DNA from: Oxytricha trifallax
Taxonomy: Eukaryota; Ciliophora; Spirotrichea; Sporadotrichida; Oxytrichidae
Assembly (NCBI GenBank): GCA_000711775.1
Contig: ARYC01002447.1
Span: 1-64,000, forward strand
DNA: 64,000 bases
Reading direction: 5' to 3'
A model generated the notes under the pieces. The model did no database searches. It was not told the DNA's origin and saw only the letters and a list, made by a program, of their open reading frames with translations. Position 1 is the stretch's first letter. Every line of letters starts with the position of its first letter. The translations under genes were made by a program, and so were the position numbers. This document shows positions 45,105-57,080 of this stretch, in pieces.

Positions 45105-46058
45105 CCAAGCTACTTATGATTCCTTTGATCACTAATGAAATCTTTAAGGGTCATTTCAAAGAGTGGGAGTCTGAAAGCAACATGATCTTTGACGAGTAGA
45201 ACAGCATCTAGCTTGATTAAGTACTCACACTCTTTAAACTTTGCTTGAGTGAGTACTTGATACTCATTTGTAAACTCCATCTAATATTTATCATCACTTA
45301 AGAGATAGTTGAAGGGATACACCTTGCAAACGTATTGATGATCATTGATAACTTTCTCATCAAAGGAGTCCTCTAGAATAAGATAACTTTAAAGAGAAGT
45401 ATCAAAATCTATCTACGCAAGAACTGGTATTCTCTTGTATTGAATTTTGATAATGATTTTTGTGATTTCAGAGGTTAGTTGGTTGCCTGCCTTCTTAACG
45501 TACTCTAACTCTCTAGCTTATTCAGGCATTACTACCTTAGAATATTCCCTCGCTTTTTTTGTTGTTGAGAAGCTTCAACTCAACTTCATAATTCTAAACT
45601 TCTATATCTTTCATGTGAGCTTTTAATAGATGCTTCTTCAAGTCTCTTGTATGAGAGTAATGCTTATGGCACTCAAAGCAGTCATAATTTCCATCTATCT
45701 TTTCATGATTTAAGTATATAGAGGGCTTGGCTTTCCTAAGCTCCTTCTTATGGCTGTACCAGCTTGATTTTATGAGCAAAATCTCTCTCACACAGCTGAT
45801 AAAAGTATACTTCTATTTCTTCAGTTTGTAATAGGAATATCATTCATACCTTTCTCCTCCTCTCTGTCTCCCACACATTTATTTGCCATTTATTTTCTAT
45901 TATTAATTTCTATTTTAATAACAGAGACCTCAAGTGATAGCTCTGGTAGTTCTTTATGAGAGTTCATCTCACAGCTATCACATATTTTATTGCTGCCAAA
46001 GGTAAGTCTCATTTAGTTTGATGGAAGTGCTGTTTTTTCTTAAAATGTTAGCGCTCAT
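45105..46058 (-). pseudogene. TBE-3 zinc-finger/kinase gene, 3' truncated
   Basis: N-terminal two thirds only. Starts ATGAGCGCTAAC at 46058, but the early frame is shifted by a two-base loss near 46030. Both C2H2 fingers are recognisable, the second clearly (FECHKHYSHTRDLKKHLL at 45594-45791). The frame then follows the TBE-4 protein (YAYKVYPFKYLL-like region) until the element breaks off at 45105, before the catalytic HRD region. No kinase can be made. Confidence 0.8.
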
Positions 46059-46234
46059 ATTTAAACTTGAATTTAAAATTATAAAACTGCCTCTATAACT
46101 AAGAGCTTATATGAGAGCTTTGCAAGCCTATAAGTTTCAAGGGAAGTTCTTAGATTATTAGAGAAGAAATATAAGTGTTAAGAGACGATCTAGCTCTAAA
46201 TATGGGTGAGGAAGTAACATTTTTACTTTAAATA

Positions 46235-46420
46235 AAAAGTTGATTACAGCACGGACCGACTCAGGAAGTGCACCTAATTAAGTACGTACTGCTTTAGGAG
46301 GTATTTTGTGATTTTGTGATAAAATTTAGGGTGCTCCTAATTAAGTACTAGCTTTAATTAATGCTCCTAATAAAGTACTAGCATTTTAGTAGCTGCTCCT
46401 AATTAAGTACGTACCAATTT
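46235..46420. promoter_or_regulatory. Repeated GTAC-centred motifs between divergent TBE-3 genes
   Basis: Same array as in TBE-2: AATTAAGTACGTACTGC, GTGCTCCTAATTAAGTACTA, GTACGTACCAATTT, between the kinase and 22-kDa starts. Confidence 0.45.
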
Positions 46421-46630
46421 AAATTTAAAAATATGAAACTATAACAGTAGAAATTGATATCAATCTCTCAGTTTGAAACCAGTTCTCATAACCTTCTCCA
46501 TATCCTTCTATGAGGTTGAACTTCTATAGGATGCCCATATTTAATAGTAAGTTTTACAGAGGTATATAATTGAAATCAATAAAAATAAATTTGAATATCA
46601 TTTCTAAGATCTGTAAACAAGTTGGAGTCA

Positions 46631-47409
46631 ATGAATGATGCAATGAAAAGAGTGCAAGCACAAGAATTGATTCAAAGATTTAGAAGCAAGGAGGATTTGC
46701 ATCGCTACCTGGTGCAGCAAGGTAATAAACTCATAGTTGCTAATCTTTATTATGTAGTTGGTTTGTTCTTGCCAACGATGGAAGGTACTAAAATATCATT
46801 TCTAAGAGCGATACTCTGCGAAGAGAAGAAAGCATTGAAAACTTAAGATGTAAAGTTTGCAGAGATTCCAAACTATCCAGAAATCTCAGTGACTAACTTA
46901 TATGATGATGCTTTGAAAAGACCCATAGGTTTCGCAGTACCTGCCTACTAAGAAGCAGTTGTCAAATAAATACCTGAAAGAAACTATTTCTTTGGCATAC
47001 TTGCAACAATTAAAGGTGATTACTTGAAAGAAATCATTCAAGAATCTCATAAGGAAAGGTACAGCATCTCTTCAGAAGATAAAGACAAACAATGGATCAA
47101 GATAAGTGAGAGCTGGCTATCAGAGTTGCAGAAGCACCCTTATATTTCAAGTAAGATTTGTAGCTTAACTGTTTATAAAAATCTGGTACTGGCATCTTCT
47201 TGAAGAAGGAATAGAGCAAGCTTCACAGAGAGCGAAAGTCGAAGACAAAGTATGAAGTTAGCAAGAGACTTTATTCAAATATTTAGCCTCCAGAGTCAAT
47301 GAACATGGATGCTGGAGCTGGCAGCAAGAGAAGAAACTTATGAAGAGGGAAACTAGAAGTAGAAGAAAAGAAAGAGAAGCCAGCTCCCTCTAAAAAAAAT
47401 TATATGTGA
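46631..47409 (+). pseudogene. TBE-3 22-kDa ORF gene; intron acceptor lost
   Basis: Starts ATGAATGATGCAATG at 46631. The first part matches TBE-2 almost exactly (LIQRFRSKEDLHRYLVQQ). An extra base near 46918 and a lost base near 46965 change about 17 codons and restore the frame. After KHPYIS the 26-nt intron-like segment (47151-47176) has a good donor (GTAAGATTTG) but ends TTTAT instead of TTTAG, so splicing would fail or use another site; unspliced, the frame ends at ~190 codons. The conserved C-terminal part is still present to TGA 47407-47409. Confidence 0.75.
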
Positions 47410-47418
47410 CTTATATAT

Positions 47419-48483
47419 TCATTAACTTAACTCTAAAACTTATTTATATACATTCACTCTCCCTTCTTTAGCAGACTTTTTTGCCAACTAATTATCAACT
47501 CTCTTTGCTGAATTTTTTATAAAATCGACTGTATCGATAGGTAGGTTATGCATCAAGTGGTATAGCAGCAGTTTCTTGTAATGATTTTTTATTATACTCT
47601 AGTAGAACTCAATTCCATTAAACTATGAACTGTAAGGTACGCTGAACACTGCCGTTATTCTAAGTTATTCATAACTCTTTCTTGTTTCTTTAGTCTTATG
47701 AACAGAAAGATTATCAACAGACAGTATAATCTCTTATTCAGGGTACCTCTCTCTCAACTGTTCTAAGAACTTGATATACTGCTCTGTCTTAATAGAGCGA
47801 GGATGAATAACATATGTTTCTAAACCAACAGCCTCGCTAATTCCTCCAGGAATTGCCATTGTTTATACCTTGAATTTCTAGTCATATACTTCTATATTAC
47901 TATACCTCTTATACCAAGACTTCAAGATGAAAGTGTTGAAGGTAAACACAGCCTCGTCAGCATGAATAAACTTAATATTATTCTGTTAGGCTCTCTGCAT
48001 TTAATTATAAATATAATTTAAGTTGTTGTTGTAAAATGGCAGAGTGAAATCAATTACTCTCTTGATACGATTTACACCTTTGTAAGAGATACCGTTTCGT
48101 TTATAAATGTTTGCAACAGATTATGCAGAGATCTTCAACTCAGGGAACTGGCGGTGAAACATAATAGCTCGTTAGTCGAGAGAGAAGTGAGCCCAATACT
48201 TCAAAGTTTTTTCATTAATAAGATAGTCAATATGCTTCTATAGAAACTTTGACTTCCTCTTAGGCTAAGAATTCAGCTATTATTACTTTAATTATACAGC
48301 TTTCAAGCAGTGAGAGCGAACAGTTGATGGACTACGCTTTAAGAGCATTGCAATAGACTTATAGTTCAGTACTGGTTTGACTTATTCACTATACATATCA
48401 CATCCATAACGCAGTTTAAACACTAAATCTATATACTCTTCATCATAAATAGACCCCAAAAGCTTGTTATTTTTGTCTCGCAT
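47419..48483 (-). CDS. TBE-3 transposase, intact frame (354 residues)
   Basis: Starts ATGCGAGACAAAAATAAC at 48483 and ends TGA 47419-47421, the same length as in TBE-2. The Asp residues (FIHADEAVFTFN and SVDNLSVHKTKE) and the Glu (FNGIEFYQ) are present, but the residue after FIEFY is Gln (TAG) where TBE-1 and TBE-2 have Trp, and LFVDN is changed to LSVDN. These changes near the active site hint at an aged copy although the frame is open. Convergent with the 22-kDa gene, 9 bp between stops. Confidence 0.9.
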
Positions 48484-48563
48484 TTAATTAATAACCCCAA
48501 CCCCTAACAAATTCCCTACATATCAAAGCACTTATAAACCTTATTAAGGGGTTTTGGGGTTTT

Positions 48564-49042
48564 AATTATTATCACTCATTGAAGATTAGATCAACCAAAA
48601 ATCTTTCCCCCCTAATGGATTAATGATGCTAACCTCATGTTATTATCAAAAATATACAATATAACACCAACTATAAAAAAAATCAGACCAACAGCGATGT
48701 CTACATCTGCCAGAAGACTTTTTGAATCAACTTGGATGTGACTGGACTCAATCATTTATGCAGTACGATAGACAAGAGCTAAATCGGGTTTTAGACCAAA
48801 GGCCTGAATTGTATAGAACACAGCTTAACTCATATAAGACATGAATCAAGACAATATCAGAGAATCTGGTTCATAGACATAGCATCGGCCTTTCCATCAC
48901 CACACATGATCCTACTGAGCGACAAAATTGACAGAAAGAGATAACTGTTCAAGTACTTGAACACATTATTCAAAAGGGCTGGACCTTTATAAACTTACAT
49001 ATATTTAAGAACGGGGTTCCCTAGAGACCTAAATGTGATCAT
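48564..49042 (+). mobile_element. Retroposon-like element, copy D, 5'-truncated by TBE-3
   Basis: The 3' tail is the family motif in diverged form: AAGGGCTGGACCTTTATAA, then GAACGGGGTTCCCTAGAGAC and an AT-rich triplet tail (49009-49050). The 5' side stops at the TBE-3 right end, so the TBE inserted into it or both were joined by rearrangement. An open frame includes IWFIDIASAFPSPHMILL, which resembles RT motif A (FIDIxxAFdSV), suggesting descent from a LINE with reverse transcriptase. That similarity is by eye and short. Confidence 0.5.
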
Positions 49043-51164
49043 ATTATATTATAATATTATAATAATTAGGATTATTATAAGATATATTAAAATGAATTTT
49101 TAATATTTTCGAAGTCAATTTTATTTGTAGCTTTTAACTGAGATCTATGAATATTGAAGTAAGTTATTCTTATTTGATTCTTCATTTTGAAAATTTATCA
49201 TTTTATCAGCTTAATTTAGTGTTTTTGATCGAATATATAATAACTTCTATAAATATCAATAAGATTGCTTTAATTCTATACAACATTATATTAGCATTAC
49301 TATTGAATTCACAATCAATGATTGAGTTGTTCTCACTCATGATCACTTAAATATATTTAACTAACAGCTCTGGTAGTGTCACCATTTAGACTTCTTGCAG
49401 TCTTTTATATTTAAATGTTCCCATTTATATATCATTTACATTTCTATGTCAGTTTAAACCAAAATATTTTTTAATATTTTTATGATAAGTATTATTTTAC
49501 TATGAAAATTATTGTAGGGAGTTAAATAACATGTTTGTCATTAAAGATTATATATAATTTTAACTTGATATTAACTTTACTTTAAAATTCTAAACAATGA
49601 TTAAATCAATTTTATGGATATATAAAAAACATTTATTTCTCAATTTAATGATAAATACAACAGAATATATTGGTATAATTGTTAAGGAAATAATTGAGCA
49701 TTATCATATTATCTTAATTATTTAGAATAAACTGCTAAAAAATATATATATTTTGACAATTTATTATTAATAATTACAATTAATAAAGAATAAAACAATC
49801 TTATTAAAGCTATAGTTAGGGATGCTCTTTTATAATCTTCAGATATAGTCATAAAAATAAATTAAATAATTTACTTTGACCAAAACTATATTAACTAATA
49901 CTTTCAAATTTTCTAATCAGATTTTATTTATAAAGTACCATTTCAAGTTAATTAAATATACTAAACTATTATTCAAGTTTAATGGTAGATCCAGGGTAGT
50001 ATAGAAAATGTAATATTTTTTCATATTAAATTAATTAAATTAAATTTTGATTTTTCTTTTCCTATGACTTTCTATTTTTTAAATTAATTTGTTAAAATTA
50101 TTTAATTTTTTCTGAACCTTGTCAATATTAATGAGATTTATTAGGCTTTTCATAAAAATACCATATTTATGAAAATAGTAGCTGTTTATGTCAGTCTGTT
50201 ATTAATTAATATTTAAAATAAAATAGAAATAAATAACTGTAGATTTATAAACTTAATTATATAATGGAAAACTAAGCTTTAAACTAATGTCTCAATAGAA
50301 TAAGATATTTTAAAATTGTATGATCTATTCTTAATCAAATTTATAGACTATATCAACTTATCCTAAGAGATATTTCTACAATTGTTGAGCAATTATAGAA
50401 ATATTAAATATTTTATCAACATTAGAAGATTAAAGGCTTCTCTATAATTTTGTTGGATTATAAATGTAAGCAAAGGCTCTATAAATTAGTTGTTCAAAGG
50501 AAGATGTATGTTATTACATTAATTATTTAAATGATCTTCTTTCCTTTCTTTAATGCTCCATAAATTTAGTCTTTATTTTATGTATCCTTAGTTATATTTA
50601 CAGTAAACTGATAATATTGTTACCCAAAATCATAATTTAAGTTCATTATATAATTCTTTATGCATTTAACTAATCTAATTTTGTTCATTAATTTATGAAT
50701 TTCTTACATTTTAAAAAATCTTTATTTAGTTTACTATATGATCTGCAATTAATTTAACACAAGTTCTAAGCTTTTTGTCATGATATCCTTTTGAAAGTGG
50801 ATGAGAAAAGCAATTGTTGAATTTTATATTTTACATCATTATTTATTAAATAATGTATATAATGGCTAATCGTTTATTTTACCATTGAAGTCATCAATTT
50901 ATGTTTCATTAAGTTATCATATTTGGTATCGTTCTCCTCTTGAAAGTGAATTATTCTCATAGATCAGTATATATTTGAGATGATTCAATTGCTCCATATG
51001 TCGATAACAATTTAATAAAATAATGTAAAAATTAGTGAAAAAGAAAATTAAATGCAAAAACAAACCCCATTAGCTAAATATATATAGGAGAGATTTTTTA
51101 AATAGACAAGAGCATCATTACTTAATTAGCAACCTAACACAAGAATTAAATGTGTATAGCAGTA
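49043..51164. other. AT-rich stretch, nothing identified
   Basis: About 2.1 kb of very AT-rich DNA. A hydrophobic frame at 49147-49350 is open but typical of AT-rich noise. No repeats, RNA genes or transposon ends seen. Confidence 0.5.
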
Positions 51165-52620
51165 ATCTTGAGAGAGATGGCATAGAGACTATTTGCGAAA
51201 GAGCTGTATTGTGAATCGTACTAATGCTGGAGCTACCCTAAATTAGACTGCAAGCCCTCATGAGATTCATGTTAATGCTTTCCTTCCACCTTTTTTGCAT
51301 GACACATTCAGTTTGAGGCCTTCGCTCTTGATCGTGCCTCTTCAATACACACACATTCTACACTTAAGATTCTCGATGTCAGAATGTTGACACTTTTGTC
51401 CAAATGTTACAGATAGGCACCTGTTCAAAAGAGGATTTTTTTAAGATGAAGCTATTAGGGACTCCATTGCTTTCTCAGCGGGAAGGAATCGCACACCCTC
51501 GGCATCAGTTTCGAGGCTTCTCTCTGCTACAGTAGGGGTTTAATGGGCTTCTTCAGGAAATAGTCAAAATACTTATATTGGGAATTCAGGCATATTCGGA
51601 CTTTCGGTATTGCAGGCGAAGTAAGGGGCGAACCTTCGAATTGGGCGCTGCCAGTGGTGCCACGCGATTCATCATGCAAAGACGCAGGGAGAAGGAGTCT
51701 CCGACTCAGACATCTATCCCAGGGGCCGAGATAAACGAATATCTTTGTTTCTCATGCTAAACCATAGCCATTCACCTTGGCGCCTTACTCATGACTTTGT
51801 GTTGAATCTCAGGCTATAGTCATGCGCTTCTTGCATGCAGATGCTTTCCTCTTGCTCTTTGCCGCTTTCTTCTGGTGGCTATCTGAATTCCTCCCTGGTG
51901 CAGTAGATCAGCCTTGGCGCTTTCCTAATAGAATGATTAGACTTTCGAAGGAGATGTATTCCTTGACGTTGGCTTGGATAAGGATCCCTGAAGCATTATC
52001 CTTCTTGCTGTAGACCCTTGGGCTTCTCATCCAGTGAGTATCCCTTCCACTCTCGTGCTTCAGAGCAACAACATAACATCTTCCTACCAAAGGGAACATG
52101 CTCAGATGTCAGGAGTGTCAATGCTGAGGTATGCTCGGTTATCAGGCAATAAAAGACCTTCTATCTCACTTACTCTTGCCATCTTTGTGCTTAATAAGAG
52201 TGGATTCAGCCCAAATACGTTCGCAACATCATGCCCGTCTCACTTGTAATGCTTTAAGGAATCATATGAACAATGCTAATACTCACCCTCTAGCCGATCA
52301 GAGCCTTTCAAGCATAGTAGGCATCGCCAGAGAGAGTCACATGACTGTCAAACCCTACAAAGCCACTGGTTCTCTATAGGAGGCACGAGATGTTGATGCT
52401 AGTAACGGTATTACAGTGAGTGGCAAATAGGCCTCTGCCTCATCCTTCTTCTCTCCATTTCTTATGGCTGTTATGGACTCAGTAGATTCGCCTTGATGGC
52501 TGGCAGCTGCACCAGAGATGCTTGGATATGCTACAATCGCTAAAGTCAATAGGCAGGTAGCCTGAAATATGGCAGTCTCCATTAATGGCAGTTAGGAATT
52601 AAACTTAAGAGTGATATAAT
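51165..52620. other. GC-rich island (~1.45 kb) with coding-like pieces in several frames
   Basis: GC rises to about half over ~1.4 kb, with sharp borders to AT-rich DNA on both sides; this is the most extreme composition in the window. Many frames on both strands are open, partly because GC-rich DNA has few stops. The best candidate is 52337-52582 (minus). Other minus-strand stretches look protein-like in changing frames: GFVGFDSHVTLSGDAYY, SGRDTHWMRSPRVYSKK and DRQCLS-type sequence further on. A scrambled gene with several adjoining MDSs, a decayed gene or a foreign insert would all fit. No domain, tRNA or rRNA signature is recognised. Confidence 0.5.
52337..52582 (-). CDS. Possible secreted/membrane protein start in the GC island (81 residues)
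   Basis: ATG 52582 opens a frame whose first 25 residues (METAIFQATCLLTLAIVAYP ...) look like a signal peptide: short polar start, hydrophobic core, small residues (SGAAAS) at the end. It continues through a Glu/Lys/Ser-rich stretch (HQGESTESITAIRNGEKK) to TGA 52337-52339. At its end the sense seems to move to another frame, so this may be only the first exon or MDS. Introns with clear boundaries were not found. Confidence 0.35.
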
Positions 52621-52650
52621 ATATTAAAAGCCTTAAATACTGAGATTTAA

Positions 52651-52735
52651 AATTTGGTTGCTTTCTGTTTTGTGATAGGAGCCCTTATATATAATATATT
52701 AGTACTTTGTGTATTAAATGAAAAGCAACCAAATT
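52651..52735. repeat. Imperfect hairpin next to the GC island
   Basis: AATTTGGTTGCTTTC (52651-52665) and GAAAAGCAACCAAATT (52720-52735) are inverted, with a ~55-nt AT-rich loop containing AGGAGCCC. It could be a terminator-like structure or remnant of a small inverted-repeat element. Confidence 0.6.
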
Positions 52736-55000
52736 CCTATAATAATTTCATTAAAATTCAAATTTAAATTAAACTCTTAACAACTTCCTATTCGAATTCA
52801 AATTATGCTTTTATATATTTTTGATTGAACGCCAGTATAGAATCAAGTTTATCTCATTGTTGCCATGACAGCTTTATTAATTATTAAATTAGGGAATTTC
52901 ATGATTGTGTGTATCAAAATAGCTAACCATTTAGGGAGTTAAAGAAACTCAAAGATTATAAGCATATTTCTTTTAGACCAAGTTCTTAGTTTCAAGTCAG
53001 CTAAATCAAAGTATTAACTCATAAATTGTTTATAAATAAGAGGTATTGTGGATAAAGGTTTCATTGATCTATATTAGTAGTAACTGATTAATTGTTATAA
53101 CTAGAGTTTCATAACAAATCTATTGCTAATTACAGATACGATGCATTTAATGATTCAATCTCATGAGTAATAATTTAGTAATTTACATATTTTTAAATTT
53201 CAATAGACATTTTGGTTTTTATAGATCTTTAGTGATTAAAAGGTAATCAATCATAATTACATATACTAATATTATAAGAATTAATATTGCTAAAATAGAA
53301 AACAATCGGAAATAAATAAATAATAAAATCAAATAACGGTGATTAAGTTGATATATAAAAATAATATTTAATGCAAAAAAATGAAACACTAAAAAAACAT
53401 AAGGATTTTTAGATTGACATAGTTTATGAATAATAAGTCTATTTTATTATCTAATTTTATAACTTTTTATATAAAAGTTTTCAAAATCATTGTGATTTAG
53501 CGCAGAGCTTAAAACTTGAGAAAATGTAAGAGATTATTTGTTTGATTTAATATATACAATAACTACTCTGTCTCAAGAAGCATTTTCTTACGCAAAATAC
53601 TCAAACTAAATTTCGAAATACTAAATTATATTTGAACTTCTCTTGCTAAAATGAATTTCTTGAGTTTCATTAGAGTGATTACGATAAAATTTTCAAAATT
53701 TTCATCATTTTTTCAAAGAAATATAATTATTCGAGTTGAAATTCAAGAGAGGTTTTTCAAATACGTTGAAATACTACTTTCAATTTTAGCTTTAATTTCA
53801 GATAATATAAATAAATTCAGTTATTTGATATATTTAAGCAAAATTTTATTTTCAATGATTTATAATCGATAATAATATTATTATGGCATATCTTTGCCAA
53901 ATAGAGACTGATTTACAGCTGATATTTATTACTTTTGGTTTTTCAAAAGTGAAGTAATCTTTTATAATCCTTTTGCACTACTTTTGTTTATTTATTATAT
54001 CTAAGTTTTTGTGAGGTCAATGGTTCCCTAAACTGGGTAGCTTAGATAATAAATGGATATTGACAATTGATGACAAGAACAAACCAATTGAGATCTGGAT
54101 GTGAGAATATTTAATTATCATGAATAATTTCAGAAATTATGCTTGTATTATTATCCTTAACTTTATTCTAATCTAATGACTGATGTGATTTTCATCTTAC
54201 TTTCAACTTTATAAGGAAACTATTTTAAAATGTCAAATTGATAGATAATTATATCTTCATAGCTTTATGCCTCCCTAACGAGTCTCTTCGATATTCGATT
54301 TATTTTATGTCAACTTAGCATTTAACTATAAATTTGAGATACCTTACTTTTGGTTAAAAGCAAATGAGCGTAAACTACTTAATTGTTTATGAATATCAGT
54401 TTAATCAAATAGTAGATTTATGACTACAATTATTAGCTATCAGATTTAAGAGTACTTCATCATTTCCATGATCGTTTTTACATTAAAATAAAAACTGAAT
54501 TTCATAGGAATGTTGATAAAGAGTTAAAGGATTTTAAAAGCTGAAGAAAGATGAATTATATTTGCAAGTAGAGAGGCATATCAAATAGTTTGATTAAAGA
54601 AACCATTATCATTACTTTTATTTATTATTATTGTTAGCTCTCAACCATTCAAATAAAGAACTCAATAATTGCGGTATTATCTCTTATTATTATTATAAAT
54701 ATTCCACTCATTTAATAGTATTAGGGGAATAGTAGCTTTAAAAAATGTATATTCAACTAATTTATGTGTACTTTAGTTAATTTGTTATTAATCCCACCTT
54801 TGCTGCTATTGAGACCGATTAAGTATTATCGATGCATGAAAAGAGAAAATTAAGTAGCTTGATTTTAATGCTGTTGCTTTTCTCTTGTTGTTCAAAGCTC
54901 TTTTAAGGTGTTTATAACGAAGTTATAGTTAGCAGAATCTTTTGCCTAATATATTTTATAACTTTGTGTAAAATGTGCGCCTATATTAAAAAATATAATG
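52736..55000. other. AT-rich stretch with one tiny coding-like patch
   Basis: A short patch at 54015-54104 (plus) reads GQWFPKLGSLDNKWILTIDD then TGA and may be an MDS end. Otherwise AT-rich without supported features; the frame at 53651-53872 is treated as noise. Confidence 0.35.
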
Positions 55001-55340
55001 TCTTCTCTTATTAGGGAAAGTCAAAATTTGACAGTGGTGGCTTTATCATTCAACAATTCTTGATTGATGGAGTTTTTTATGCGACTTAGAGACTATTTCC
55101 TGGGATTGAGTACCGTATATACTCATACTCACAGAATACTTCAAGTAAACATATTGAAATTTAAGTTTATAATTCTTTTTTAATTATAAATATTTTTCTA
55201 GTAATATACCGTATTGATTTATTTAATGGTTGTTTATGTGAGAGCTAAATGTACTAGTTTTTTTATGTGCTTATCTGGACCTTTATCCCCTACAAATAGT
55301 TTACTGAGCAATGTCGATCTGTTTATACGTGATGCCGATG
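55000..55340 (+). CDS. Weak coding candidate, unknown
   Basis: The plus-strand frame contains GKSKFDSGGFIIQQFLID, then FYATQRLFPGIEYRIYSYSQ, with GC a little above background, and remains open to TGA near 55330. No start codon. Could be an internal MDS; chance remains possible. Confidence 0.25.
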
Positions 55341-55716
55341 GTAAATTAATCCCTTATACAGTATAAAATTGGTTTCAAATCTTAATTCGTCTGGATATTG
55401 TTAGCTAAAGCCCGAATGAATACGAGTGACAGTTCAAATTATAATAAGTGTTAAAAATAGAATAGTTTTTCAAAACTTTTATTTGCACACTTACATATAA
55501 ATCATCAATCAAGCAGAGCTCAGGAGAGAATCATTCTTCAAATTCATTTTAGCATCGATAAAAAAGAGTAATTATCGCTTCAAATGTATCTTAAGCAGCT
55601 TATCTGTCAGTAATACCATTTGATAACTGCTTTTTGAACTTATAAAATGCAATTAACTGTCAAATTGTTTACTCCAAATGATTGTAATTATATATATGTT
55701 TTAAATATTTATAATT

Positions 55717-56573
55717 ATGATTAAGTAATAGAAAGATTCTGACTTAAAAACATCGTCTTGGGGTCTGCATAAAAGCATCTTAAACAGTTTCAGAAGGGTC
55801 ATATCTAGCTTTGCGAAAACTCTTTCCCAATCAGTTACTCCCATTTAGCCAACTAACTAACTTCAAATACTCAAAGAATTCTTCAAATTAACTACTTTCC
55901 ACAATCAAATATACCAGTAAATAACTATAATAAATGGTATATGTTCAACAATAAAGACATATCATCATGTTATATTATTATTATATATTATATTAATTAA
56001 TGCATGATAGACACAGAATTGCTTAAGAATTTTAACTTCAAATTAGGACTACAGTAGCACCAAAATAGTAGTGCAGATAAAAAATTTTTAACGAAATTGT
56101 GGGAAATTAAAAATTAATATTGTAATTTAGGAGATAATTATGAATTACCTAATGGATATGAGTATGAATCAAATGAAGCAAGATCACTTAAAAAACACAA
56201 AAATTCCTAAAAAAGTAGAAAATTACAAACAAAATAAGCATGTCTGAATTTGAAACTAATATAGTTAACATAAGCCATTTTTGATATGTAATAAATCAAA
56301 TTAAAAAAATTATAATATTCAAATCAATATTTAAAGAATAAGTATTATTAATTAATTGATAAAGATCTGCTTTATTTTCACAATATTTAATTATTCGAAT
56401 ACTTTTTTTATTGCTTTAATTTTTATGCAGTAATCCTGCCTTTCACATTAATTGCTATTTATAGTTATTATTTTTACAAATAAAGCAAACCTTTCAGTCA
56501 CTACAGCAATGTTCCAGACATCCTCCTTCCTGATTTATTTGTTATCTTAAAATTTACACCGTAGACTGATTGA
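55717..56573 (+). CDS. Two overlapping plus-strand frames, weak candidates
   Basis: Frame 1 runs ATG 55717 to TGA 56005-56007 (96 aa; part reads WGLHKSILNSFRRVISSF). Frame 2 starts at 56004 in an ATGA overlap and runs to TGA 56571-56573 (189 aa); it contains LGDNYELPNGYEYESNEARS and, towards the C-terminus, a hydrophobic run (AVILPFTLIAIYSYYF) that could span a membrane. Stop-start overlap is not meaningful in a nuclear eukaryotic genome and may be coincidence. No family recognised; AT-rich composition keeps confidence low. Confidence 0.25.
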
Positions 56574-56770
56574 TTTATATCTTTGAGCTCATACTCTAAT
56601 AGTTTTTGGCATCAACTCTTCCTCTTGTCCTTCTTATTTACTTTTAAAACAGCTTTATATCGGTTTGTCTAGATCAGTTAGTGTTAATTTACTTTCTCCT
56701 GTAAATGGTATCCTACCATATATTTTTATAAAATAAAATTATAAACTATGTTTTATCCGATTATCTGAAA

Positions 56771-57080
56771 TCATTTTCGTGATATTTGAGTTGGTTTGTA
56801 ATCTGTTAATAGAAGTAAGCAAACTTCCCAGCATAGAGCCTCCAACATTTGCGAGTATTAAGTCCAATAAGCTTTCTTTCTTGTGAGTCTCCCCACCTTC
56901 AAGGATGATATCTCAAAGTCCTTACCTAGCTTCTTGACGTGGAAATTAAAGGAGACTATTATATAAAAATGATTGTAGAATAATTGAATGGGAGCCTCAT
57001 CATGGTAATCAATCTATTTTGAAGCAACTACTTCATCATTTATGTGTACGAAAGTATGAAAATGTATAGTTAATTGGTAA
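56771..57080 (-). CDS. Coding-like island; candidate terminal MDS
   Basis: The minus-strand frame reads TFVHINDEVVASKQIDYHDE, APIQLFYNHFYIIVSFNFHV, KKLGKDFEISSLKVGRLTRK, then AYWTQYSQMLEALCWE and ends TGA 56771-56773. GC in 56820-56960 is well above background, and residue composition is balanced. No start ATG at the 5' side, so it would be the 3' segment of a gene. No family recognised. Confidence 0.4.

Larger units (their letters stand above)
45105..48563 (-). mobile_element. TBE-3: TBE transposon truncated on its left side
   Basis: The right terminus GGGGTTTTGGGGTTTT ends at 48563 and the subterminal repeat matches the other TBEs. The left third is missing: TBE sequence begins at 45105 inside the kinase gene, directly at the palindrome end. 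Left of the palindrome no TBE sequence is found, so deletion accompanied or preceded that insertion. The transposase is intact. It is closely related to TBE-2. Confidence 0.93.

Noticed and set aside
51578..52379. Plus-strand genes in the GC island
   Set aside because: Several short plus-strand frames are open, but GC-rich DNA has few stops and none shows a motif or continuity. The minus-strand start with a signal-peptide-like segment is preferred, with low confidence.
53651..53872. Hydrophobic plus-strand frame as a membrane protein
   Set aside because: Phe/Ile/Leu/Lys-rich open frames are produced by AT-rich DNA. There is no raised GC or conserved feature.
56004..56007. ATGA stop-start overlap as evidence of an operon
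   Set aside because: The genome is a ciliate nuclear one, where coupled translation of this kind is not expected; both frames are weakly supported and the overlap is probably chance.
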